Shown one piece after another: positions 1 to 6,984 of a stretch of 10,118 nucleotides of DNA (positions within the stretch are counted from its first letter, which is position 1; every line of letters begins with the position of its first letter). The stretch spans positions 1 through 10,118 of the forward strand of contig QNAU01000030.1 of the NCBI GenBank assembly GCA_003641545.1. Reading direction: 5' to 3'. Origin of the DNA: Thermotoga sp. Lineage in GTDB: Bacteria > Thermotogota > Thermotogae > B21-G9. Position numbers and translations under genes: made by a program. The notes below the pieces were generated by a model. The model was given only the letters and a program-made list of their open reading frames with translations. It made no database searches and was not told where the DNA came from.

Positions 1-171
1 CCTCGAAATCGCGAGCGAATTTTACAACGTCTCCATCCATGGCAGAATCCTTCATCCAGTATCGATAAACCATAGCAAAGATCGGATTCTTATGGAAAGA
101 TTCCACAATTTTAAAGAACCCTTCAAATCCGAGGGTGAACTTTGGAGTTATAATTCTCGTGAATTTTTCAT
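1..171 (-). CDS. Possible 5' end of a divergent gene, apparently frameshifted at codon 2; runs off the left edge
   Basis: Tentative. On the minus strand, an ATG at 171-169 follows GAGGGG (179-174), but as written its frame stops after seven codons. If the run of five A after the ATG (T164-168 on the plus strand) had six, or if the ribosome slipped back one base there, the frame would read MKKFTRIITPKFTLGF and stay open to the window edge, over 55 codons. That reading has plausible protein character, for example residues NPIFAMVYRYWMKD. I do not recognise a family. It could be a sequencing or assembly error, a broken gene, or chance: an open frame of this length is not rare by itself, and the opposite strand is also open here in the ruvC frame. 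A candidate ruvC promoter lies inside it, which argues for caution. Confidence 0.33.
149..154 (+). promoter_or_regulatory. Candidate -10 box for the ruvC-polC-GH13 operon
   Basis: A perfect TATAAT lies about 40 nt before the chosen ruvC start, which would place transcription initiation near 160-162 and leave a leader of about 30 nt. No good TTGACA-like -35 box is seen 16-18 bp upstream; the nearest resemblance, TTCAAA at 122-127, is 21 bp away. There is no TG extension. The call therefore rests on the hexamer and its position alone. Confidence 0.4.
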
Positions 172-175
172 TTCC

Positions 176-185
176 CCTCGCGAGG
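176..185. repeat. Perfect 10-bp palindrome CCTCGCGAGG before ruvC
   Basis: The inverted repeat has no spacer. Its right arm begins the GAGGTGA ribosome binding site of ruvC, and its left arm, read on the minus strand, begins GAGGGG before the ATG at 171-169. It could be a small operator, an RNA stem that occludes the ruvC binding site, or simply two opposed ribosome binding sites placed back to back. Confidence 0.6.
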
Positions 186-188
186 TGA
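182..188 (+). promoter_or_regulatory. Ribosome binding site that sets the ruvC start
   Basis: GAGGTGA lies 5 nt before the TTG at 194-196. Its position favours that TTG over the far-upstream ATG at 92, which would add about 34 residues not expected in RuvC, and over the TTG at 206, which lies 17 nt from the site. Confidence 0.7.
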
Positions 189-193
189 CTTCC

Positions 194-709
194 TTGGGTG
201 AAAAATTGAGAATAATGGGGATAGATCCGGGATACGGTATAGTTGGGTACGGTGTGTTGGAGCTCGCCGGAAGTCGAATGAAAGTGGTTGGAAGTGGAAT
301 CATAGAGACCGAGAGAAAGAAAAGTTTTCCCGAGAGGTTGGTCGATATCTTCGAGGGAATGATGAAGTTGATAGAAAAATATGAACCGGATGAGGTCTCC
401 ATGGAGAAACTCTACTTCTTCAGAAACGTGACCACCGCGATGGAAGTGGGAGAAGCGAGAGGGGTCATAATATTAGCTCTGACTTTGAAGAAGATAAAGA
501 TAAATGAGTACACACCCTATCAGGTTAAGATGGCTGTTACCGGATACGGAAGGGCGAGAAAAGAAAATGTCAGGGATATGGTGATGAAGATACTGAACTT
601 GAAGGAAAGACCTAAGTTCGATGATGTATCCGATGCACTTGCAATAGCAATTTGTCATGCCAATTCTTACGCAATGAAAAAGAGAGTGGGGGAATTCGAT
701 GTTTCTTAG
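194..709 (+). CDS. ruvC: RuvC, crossover junction endodeoxyribonuclease (Holliday junction resolvase)
   Basis: RuvC is a dimeric RNase H-fold nuclease that cuts four-way Holliday junctions left by RuvAB branch migration, completing recombinational repair in the cytoplasm. From the TTG at 194 the protein has 171 residues, the usual family size. The hallmark GIDPG motif with the first catalytic Asp is at about residues 9-13, the catalytic Glu is in SMEKLYF, and the last two acidic residues are in FDDVSDALAIAICHA near the C terminus, so the full D-E-D-D set is present. The reading frame is open without a stop back to base 2, so an automatic caller could choose ATG 92; the ribosome binding site and family length argue against this. 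The stop lies 11 nt inside polC, which suggests translational coupling. ruvA and ruvB are not in the window. Confidence 0.95.
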   Translation: MGEKLRIMGIDPGYGIVGYGVLELAGSRMKVVGSGIIETERKKSFPERLVDIFEGMMKLIEKYEPDEVSMEKLYFFRNVTTAMEVGEARGVIILALTLKKIKINEYTPYQVKMAVTGYGRARKENVRDMVMKILNLKERPKFDDVSDALAIAICHANSYAMKKRVGEFDVS

Positions 710-3700
710 GGTCGTGATTTCCGAGGATCTCAAGAGCATTCTTTCGAAGCTTGGAAATGTGGATGGTGTTGAAATACCGGACGGTTTCGTTATACGGGAG
801 ATCAGAATATTCGATGATAGAATCGAGTTGGTGTCCTCCAAAGATGTTCCGGAAGAATTCATACGCTGGTTGAAAGATTACACCAACCTTCCGGTGATCT
901 CGAAAGAGGAAAGAACGGGAGGTAAATCAGATATCCCCTTGGATCCTGTCGATAGGGCTGTCACGATGTGGGATGAGATCGTCAGGGAAATAAACGGTTC
1001 CATCCCGTATTTCAACGGTTCCATCACACCGATGAATTCTTCCGGTAAGTTGAAGTTGAAGGTTCCCAATTCCTTCATGGCGGAAAGGTTGATGAAGAAG
1101 AGGGAACTTTTGGAAAAAGGAATAGAGAAGGTGATAGGGGAGAAAGTCACCGTCAGCATTGAAGTCTGTGAAGATGAAATGGTTGAGAAGAATTCGAATG
1201 AAAAGAAGATGGTGAACGTTCCGCCGAGGGATTCAGAATCCAAAGATGAGGATCAGGTGGGACCGGAGAACTGGAAAGGGAATCTTCTCAGGGTTTTCCG
1301 ACCGGGTGAGCAAGTCAAAGTGTATGGGCGGATCTTCCATATAGAGGATTATGGTATCCACATAACCGATGACAGCGATTCCATATTTTGTCGTTTCAAC
1401 GGGATGACGAGAAAAAAAGTTGAGAATCTGGATCTGAAATTGGGTGACCATGTCGAGGTTTCCGGGACAGTTTATCGTGATGACAGGAGGGATGAGATAC
1501 AGATAAAAATATCAGAGATAGGGAAGTTAAATCTCCCGGAAAGAATGGACAACGCGAATGTGAAGAGGGTGGAACTTCATCTGCATTCGAAGATGAGTGC
1601 TTTGGATGGTTTGGTCGATCTGGAGGATCTTTTCAACAGGTTGAAAAGCTGGGGTCATGAAGCGGTGGCGATAACGGATCACGGAGTTGTCCAAGCATTT
1701 CCGGAATTTCAAAAATTGGCTCTGAAGAACGGGATAAAACCCATATTTGGAATGGAAGCTTACATGGTGGATGACGTTGCCCGTATAACGCACAACGTAG
1801 AAAGAAACGATGATCTTGTGAGCGCAACCTTCGTGGTGGTGGATCTTGAAACCACAGGTTTGGATCCGATGAGGGATGAAATCGTGGAAATAGGAGCGGT
1901 CAAAATCAAGAATTCCGAAATAGTGGAAGAATATCATACCCTGATAAAACCCACGAAGAGCATGAGTAGAATGAGTGAAAGGTTGACGGGTATAAACGAC
2001 GAGATGTTGAAGGACGCTCCAACTTTTGAAGAGGTGTTCCCGGGGTTCTTAGAATTCATAAAAGATGCCACGCTTGTTGCCCACAACGCCAATTTCGATT
2101 ACAGATTCCTGAGATCGGCGGTCAAGAGGGTTTTGAATGAGGAATGGGAGTTTCAATACATTGATACACTTGGCTTGTCAAAAGCCCTGCTCGACATGAA
2201 GAGTTATTCCCTCGACAGAATAGCCAAGAAATTGAAGATAGGGGATTTCAGACATCACAGAGCGTTGGATGATGCGAGGATAACCGCAAAGATATTCTTG
2301 AGATTTATAGAGATGTTGAAGTTGAGGGGAATAAACAGGATAAACCAGCTCGAGAGAGTTCGTGAGAACATAGATGTGAAGAAACTCAGTCCATATCACG
2401 TGACGATCCTTGTAAAAAATAAGGAAGGGTTGAAGAATCTATACGAGATGGTTTCAAAATCTCACTTGGAATACTTCCATTCCAAACCCAAAATTCCGAA
2501 GAGTCTTCTGATGGAAAAAAGGAATGGTCTTCTGCTTGGAACCGCTTGTCTGTCGGGTGAACTCGCGGAGAATTATTTGGAAGGGGCAACCTTGGAGGAG
2601 CTCGAACAATTGGCAGCATTTTACGATTTCATAGAGGTGATGCCACTCGATGTTGTGGCAGGTGGTGAAGTGAACGGGGAAAAATTCAAGGAGATGTTCA
2701 GGACATTCTACGAGATAGGAAGGAAATTGAACATACCCGTAGTGATGACAGGGGATGTGCATTTCCTCGATCCGGAAGATGGGAAGATAAGAGCTGTTCT
2801 CATGGCTGCGCAGGATAGGAAGAATTATTCGGATCAACCATCCGCATTTCTCAGAACGACCGAGGAGATGTTGGAATCGGCAATCGAGATATTTGATGAC
2901 GAGAGAATAGCCAAGGAGATAGTAGTCGAGAACACGAGAAAGATAGCGGACATGATAGAGGAATTCAACATACTCGATGGAAAGCTTCATCCTCCCATAA
3001 TAGAGAATTCTGAAAAGATAATAGAGGAAGAAACGATGAAAAAAGCACACGAATATTACGGTGACCCACTCCCTGAAGTGGTTGAAAATAGGTTGAAGAA
3101 GGAACTCAACGCCATCATAGAGCATGGATATTCCGTCCTCTACTTGATCGCTCAAAAACTCGTGAGGAAATCGAATGAGGATGGATATGTCGTGGGTTCG
3201 AGGGGATCCGTTGGGTCATCCCTCGTGGCGTATCTGCTTGGAATAACGGAAGTCAACCCCCTTCCACCGCATTACAGATGTCCAAAGTGTCTTCACACCG
3301 AGTTCATAACGGATGGTTCCTACGGATCCGGTTTCGATCTCCCGAGGAAGGAATGTCCAATCTGTGGCACGGATTTGATGAGAGATGGGCAGGATATACC
3401 GTTCGAAGTTTTCATGGGATTCAAGGGGGACAAGATACCGGATATAGATTTGAACTTCTCGGGTGAGTATCAATCGAGAGCTCATAAATACATAGAGAAG
3501 CTCTTTGGAAAAGAACATGTCTTCAGGGCTGGAACGATAAGCACCGTTGCGGAAAGAAGTGCCTTTGGTTATGTTAAAAAATATGAGGAGAAGGAAGGGA
3601 GAAAACTCAGGAGTTCCGAAGTGCTGAGATTGGCAATGAGGATAACAGGAGTCAAACGAACCACGGGACAACATCCAGGTGGATTGATGATAGTTCCCAA

Positions 3701-4856
3701 AGATATGGATATACACGATTTCACACCGGTTCAATATCCCGCCAACGATTCGAAATCCGGTGTGAGAACCACTCATTTCGATTATGAATCAATCCACGAT
3801 GATCTCGTGAAGATAGACATACTCGGACACGATGATCCAACCTTCATAAAGATGTTGAAGGATATAACCGGTGTGGATCCGATGAAGATAGATATGAACG
3901 ACAGAGCCACCTTATCCATTTTCTCATCCGTCAAAGCTTTAAAACTCAAATCCAAATTTGCAGATGTGAAGGTTGGAACGCTTGGAATTCCGGAATTTGG
4001 AACCCAATTCGTCAGACAGATGCTCGAGGAAACGAAGCCTTCATCTTTCGCGGATCTCGTTAGGATATCCGGACTTTCGCATGGAACCGACGTTTGGTTG
4101 AACAACGCCAGGGATCTCATAGTTTCTGGGAAGGCAACTCTCAAAGATGTCATAGCTTGTAGGGACGACATCATGAACTATCTCATAAAGAAGGGAATGG
4201 ATGAGCTCACGGCTTTCAAGATCATGGAGAACGTGAGGAAGGGTAAAGGACTCACGGAGGATTTCGAAGAGGAGATGAAAAAATGTAAAGTTCCAAAATG
4301 GTTCATAGAATCCTGTAAGAGGATAAAGTATCTTTTCCCGAAAGCTCACGCGGTTGCCTACGTCATGATGGCGTTCAGGATCGCTTACTTCAAGGTGCAC
4401 CATCCCTTAGCTTTCTACGCAACTTATTTCACCGTGAAGGGAGATGAGTTCAACACGATCGTGATTCTGAAAGGACCGAAAGCGATAAAGGAGAGATTGA
4501 ACGAGCTTTCCGGAATAATTCACAAGAACGTCAAGGAGAAAGCTGAAGAAACCAACCTTCTGTTGGCTCTCGAAATGATGATGAGAGGATTCAAATTCCT
4601 TCCAGTTAACATCTTCCTGTCCGATCCGAGAGTCTTCAAAATAGAGGGGGATGGTTTGAGAATACCACTCAACAAAATACCGGGACTCGGGGATAAATTA
4701 GCCAAATCCATAGACAGAGCGAGATCGAAGAGACCTTTCACATCGGTGGAGGACATGATCAGAAGAACCGGAATAACAAAAGCCAACGTCGAAACGATGA
4801 GGGAATTGCACATGTTGGATGATCTTCCCGAGAAGGAACAGATAAGTCTATTCTGA
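699..4856 (+). CDS. polC: DNA polymerase III alpha subunit, PolC type, with 3'-5' exonuclease
   Basis: This is the replicative family C polymerase of the Gram-positive PolC class, 1385 residues (Firmicute PolC is slightly longer). In order it has an N-terminal region of about 190 residues, an OB fold (about 196-280), and a PHP domain that starts with HLHSKMS near 294 and ITDHG near 325. The PHP domain is split by a DEDDh proofreading exonuclease with D382, E384, D467, H520 and D525, and resumes to about GDVHFLDPED. Next come a four-cysteine zinc site (C861, C864, C886, C889), the palm with PDIDLNFSG (D915, D917) and KIDILGHDDP (D1040), a helix-hairpin-helix region, and a C-terminal QISLF that matches the beta-clamp-binding consensus. 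All catalytic residues seem intact. The ATG overlaps the ruvC end by 11 nt and follows GGGGG at 688-692. In organisms with this class, PolC acts with a clamp, a clamp loader and usually a second DnaE polymerase; none of these is here. Confidence 0.98.
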   Translation: MFLRVVISEDLKSILSKLGNVDGVEIPDGFVIREIRIFDDRIELVSSKDVPEEFIRWLKDYTNLPVISKEERTGGKSDIPLDPVDRAVTMWDEIVREINGSIPYFNGSITPMNSSGKLKLKVPNSFMAERLMKKRELLEKGIEKVIGEKVTVSIEVCEDEMVEKNSNEKKMVNVPPRDSESKDEDQVGPENWKGNLLRVFRPGEQVKVYGRIFHIEDYGIHITDDSDSIFCRFNGMTRKKVENLDLKLGDHVEVSGTVYRDDRRDEIQIKISEIGKLNLPERMDNANVKRVELHLHSKMSALDGLVDLEDLFNRLKSWGHEAVAITDHGVVQAFPEFQKLALKNGIKPIFGMEAYMVDDVARITHNVERNDDLVSATFVVVDLETTGLDPMRDEIVEIGAVKIKNSEIVEEYHTLIKPTKSMSRMSERLTGINDEMLKDAPTFEEVFPGFLEFIKDATLVAHNANFDYRFLRSAVKRVLNEEWEFQYIDTLGLSKALLDMKSYSLDRIAKKLKIGDFRHHRALDDARITAKIFLRFIEMLKLRGINRINQLERVRENIDVKKLSPYHVTILVKNKEGLKNLYEMVSKSHLEYFHSKPKIPKSLLMEKRNGLLLGTACLSGELAENYLEGATLEELEQLAAFYDFIEVMPLDVVAGGEVNGEKFKEMFRTFYEIGRKLNIPVVMTGDVHFLDPEDGKIRAVLMAAQDRKNYSDQPSAFLRTTEEMLESAIEIFDDERIAKEIVVENTRKIADMIEEFNILDGKLHPPIIENSEKIIEEETMKKAHEYYGDPLPEVVENRLKKELNAIIEHGYSVLYLIAQKLVRKSNEDGYVVGSRGSVGSSLVAYLLGITEVNPLPPHYRCPKCLHTEFITDGSYGSGFDLPRKECPICGTDLMRDGQDIPFEVFMGFKGDKIPDIDLNFSGEYQSRAHKYIEKLFGKEHVFRAGTISTVAERSAFGYVKKYEEKEGRKLRSSEVLRLAMRITGVKRTTGQHPGGLMIVPKDMDIHDFTPVQYPANDSKSGVRTTHFDYESIHDDLVKIDILGHDDPTFIKMLKDITGVDPMKIDMNDRATLSIFSSVKALKLKSKFADVKVGTLGIPEFGTQFVRQMLEETKPSSFADLVRISGLSHGTDVWLNNARDLIVSGKATLKDVIACRDDIMNYLIKKGMDELTAFKIMENVRKGKGLTEDFEEEMKKCKVPKWFIESCKRIKYLFPKAHAVAYVMMAFRIAYFKVHHPLAFYATYFTVKGDEFNTIVILKGPKAIKERLNELSGIIHKNVKEKAEETNLLLALEMMMRGFKFLPVNIFLSDPRVFKIEGDGLRIPLNKIPGLGDKLAKSIDRARSKRPFTSVEDMIRRTGITKANVETMRELHMLDDLPEKEQISLF

Positions 4857-4873
4857 GAAGGGGGAAAGGATTT

Positions 4874-6163
4874 TTGGCTTTCGACACACCCACCGAATTC
4901 AACGATCTTCTCATATACGAAATCTTCCCAAGGGCTTTTTCCAACCGTGGGTTCAAAGGAATAATAGATGAATTGGACAGATTGAAAGCCATTGGAATAA
5001 ACGCGATATGGCTGATGCCCATACATCCCGTGGGGAAGGTGAAAAGGAAAGGTAAGCTTGGTTCACCCTATGCCATAAGAGATTACTATGAGATCGACGA
5101 AAGATTGGGAAGCAAGGATGATTTCAGAGACGTGGTGAAGAGAGCGCACGAACTCAAGATGAAGGTCATCATGGATATGGTTCTCAACCACACATCTCCC
5201 GATTCCACCCTCGCAATCGAGCATCCCGAATGGTTCATAAGGGATGAAAATGGTAATCCCATACCTGAAAATCCGGAATGGTCGGATGTGGTCGATATCG
5301 ATTACTCGAAGCGGGAAGTGTGGGATTACCTGATAAACATGATGATCTATTGGGTCAAAGAATTCGATATCGACGGCTTCAGATGTGATGTTGCGGGTCT
5401 CATACCCATAGAATTCTGGCTGGAAGCTCGTAAAAGGGTGAACGAGATCAAGAGGGTGATATGGATCTCCGAAACCCACGATCCTTACATGTATCAGGCT
5501 TTCGATATCACTTACGATTACGATGGATATTACAAATTGAAGGATTTCTTGGAGGGAAGAACCGATATAAGGGGTTACGTTTCCTACATAAGGATGCAGG
5601 ATGAGATATATCCTTTGAATTACATAAAGATGAGGTTTCTCGAAAATCATGATCAAGATAGAATAGCGAATATCGTGAGAGATGAAAACACACTGGAAAA
5701 TCTCGCTATTTTTCTGTTCACCTTGAAAGGTGTTCCACTGATACACAACGGTCAAGAATACGGGATAAGAGAAAAGGTCGATATATTCAACGAATACCTC
5801 ATACCATGGGATGAGAAGGATGAAAGAATCCACGAACTCTACGAAAAGCTCGCTCATCTAAGGGGAAACTCGAAAACTTTGAAAAGAGGAAAGATGGTCT
5901 TCCTCCACAACTCCCGGGAAGATGTTTTGATATCCTTCATGAGATACCTACCGGATTGTGGGAGCTATATACTCGTCATACTTCCATTCTCAAAGGTCGA
6001 TGAGGTAGAGGTAGAATTTTCCGGGGTCCTCGAAAGTGGGAGATATCACGGTATAGACATACTACGGGATGAAATAGAAAATTTCAGGATCGATGAAAAA
6101 GGAGTTGCAAGGTTTCCACTCGATGGATCCGCACTGCTCGTATCCTTCTTCACGCATCATTGA
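4874..6163 (+). CDS. GH13 alpha-amylase-family glycoside hydrolase or transferase, cytoplasmic
   Basis: The protein has 429 residues and is probably an intracellular enzyme acting on alpha-linked glucans or maltooligosaccharides. It has no signal peptide, membrane segment or N-terminal carbohydrate-binding domain, and begins directly with the TIM barrel (LLIYEIFPRAF). The four conserved GH13 regions are present: DMVLNH (D101, N105, H106), GFRCD with R170 and the nucleophile D172, the acid/base E200 in WISETHD, and ENHD with D260. HNGQEYG follows, and the last roughly 80 residues should form the C-terminal beta domain. The insertion between barrel strand 3 and helix 3 (domain B) is short. Whether it hydrolyses or transfers, and on which sugar, cannot be told from motifs. 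The TTG start follows GGGGG and AAAGGA (4860-4870), 17 nt after the polC stop. Its last 7 nt overlap the end of the convergent lipoprotein gene. Confidence 0.93.
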   Translation: MAFDTPTEFNDLLIYEIFPRAFSNRGFKGIIDELDRLKAIGINAIWLMPIHPVGKVKRKGKLGSPYAIRDYYEIDERLGSKDDFRDVVKRAHELKMKVIMDMVLNHTSPDSTLAIEHPEWFIRDENGNPIPENPEWSDVVDIDYSKREVWDYLINMMIYWVKEFDIDGFRCDVAGLIPIEFWLEARKRVNEIKRVIWISETHDPYMYQAFDITYDYDGYYKLKDFLEGRTDIRGYVSYIRMQDEIYPLNYIKMRFLENHDQDRIANIVRDENTLENLAIFLFTLKGVPLIHNGQEYGIREKVDIFNEYLIPWDEKDERIHELYEKLAHLRGNSKTLKRGKMVFLHNSREDVLISFMRYLPDCGSYILVILPFSKVDEVEVEFSGVLESGRYHGIDILRDEIENFRIDEKGVARFPLDGSALLVSFFTHH

Positions 6164-6960
6164 CTCAAATCGTAGAACAGTTCCACATCCTCTGTTGGAC
6201 GTATTTCATCCGTTGTCGCAGGTTCGGTTGATCCGACTTCGTAGATATCCACCGTTACCCCGTAATCACCCTTGGGCAATTTCATCGAAAAATCTCCATC
6301 TTTGGTGAATGTGCTGAAAGTTCTGTAATAACCACTCTCGAATTTCACGAGATACCTTTCTTCTCCATCTATGTGTCCCGTAACGTTTATGAGATCGGAT
6401 TCTCTGAGAACCATCATGTTCAAATTCCCGGTAGGGGATGAATACAAGTCCTCGATTTCATCCAATCCGATGAGAATCCAAATGTTCTCGTTTGAGGAGA
6501 TGTAAACATCGTCGTAATTCACGAGCGAATCACCGGAGAATCTCACGAAATTCGCGATCAACTTCGTCGATTCCAGTGTCATCCCTTTGGATTCCATGAA
6601 CAACATACCGTTGTAGATCGAAACAGTTGCTTTGGGGGAAAGTTCCAGCTCCACCGTTGCATTCTTGCTCCCCTTGCTCAGGGTGAAGGAATCGAAGACA
6701 TCGCTGTAGTCTGTGGAACTGTCGTAATCCGTATCCAGCGATCTCACCGTGTCGAAGACTTTCAACTTGAGAATGTGAAATTGTATCTTAGCCCATGTTC
6801 CATCGGGATTGTGAAGATCATCTGGAACGGCGACACTTTTTATGAAAATCGACACCGTTACGTTTTTCGAACTTCCCCCACCACCGAAGATATCGCAACC
6901 ACTAAGAATCACGATCGACAACATGACGAGCGGAATAAATGGAAAGAGGATATTTCTCAT
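6157..6960 (-). CDS. Predicted lipoprotein of unknown function, last gene of the gua block
   Basis: The protein has 267 residues. A short hydrophobic signal segment with no strong positive start (MRNILFPF) ends in the lipobox LSGC, giving a lipidated Cys at residue 22 followed by DIF and a flexible GGGGSS linker. The mature part appears beta-rich, with two likely domains. One, about residues 32-150, has alternating hydrophobic strands (KNVTVSIFIKSVAV, ATVELELSPKATVSIYNG) faintly like DUF4382-type domains. The C-terminal part (about 190-250) resembles a carboxypeptidase-regulatory-like or Ig-type fold, with VTGHIDG and FSMKLPKGDYGVTVDI. These family links are impressions only. It starts 24 nt after the guaA stop, so it is probably cotranscribed with guaBA. 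The +2 Asp would favour inner-membrane retention in proteobacteria, but that rule may not hold here. Confidence 0.85.
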   Translation of the reverse strand: MRNILFPFIPLVMLSIVILSGCDIFGGGGSSKNVTVSIFIKSVAVPDDLHNPDGTWAKIQFHILKLKVFDTVRSLDTDYDSSTDYSDVFDSFTLSKGSKNATVELELSPKATVSIYNGMLFMESKGMTLESTKLIANFVRFSGDSLVNYDDVYISSNENIWILIGLDEIEDLYSSPTGNLNMMVLRESDLINVTGHIDGEERYLVKFESGYYRTFSTFTKDGDFSMKLPKGDYGVTVDIYEVGSTEPATTDEIRPTEDVELFYDLSQ

Positions 6961-6964
6961 CCAT

Positions 6965-6972
6965 TCACCTCC
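6965..6972 (-). promoter_or_regulatory. Strong ribosome binding site of the lipoprotein gene
   Basis: GGAGGTGA on the minus strand lies 4 nt before the ATG at 6960-6958. It fits almost perfectly to the 3' end of 16S rRNA and confirms the start that places the signal peptide at the N terminus. It lies in the 24-nt gap after guaA. Confidence 0.85.
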
Positions 6973-6984
6973 ATCGAATTTTTC

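Noticed and set aside
92..193. Plus-strand coding sequence upstream of and in frame with ruvC
   Set aside because: No stop separates it from ruvC and it matches nothing expected in RuvC. It is better explained as upstream sequence or the shadow of a minus-strand gene.
2454..3155. Minus-strand open frame of 233 codons inside polC
   Set aside because: It is fully antisense to conserved PolC sequence, has no ribosome binding site of note, and its translation has low-complexity, shadow-like character.
3216..3776. Minus-strand open frame of 186 codons inside polC
   Set aside because: It is antisense to the zinc site and palm motifs of PolC, with no independent support.
4857..4873. Terminator or regulatory element between polC and the GH13 gene
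   Set aside because: The gap is only 17 nt, has no inverted repeat, and is filled by the ribosome binding site.
5063..5857. Minus-strand open frame of 264 codons inside the GH13 gene
   Set aside because: It is antisense to the catalytic barrel with all four GH13 motifs on the plus strand. The frame is open because of codon bias on the coding strand.
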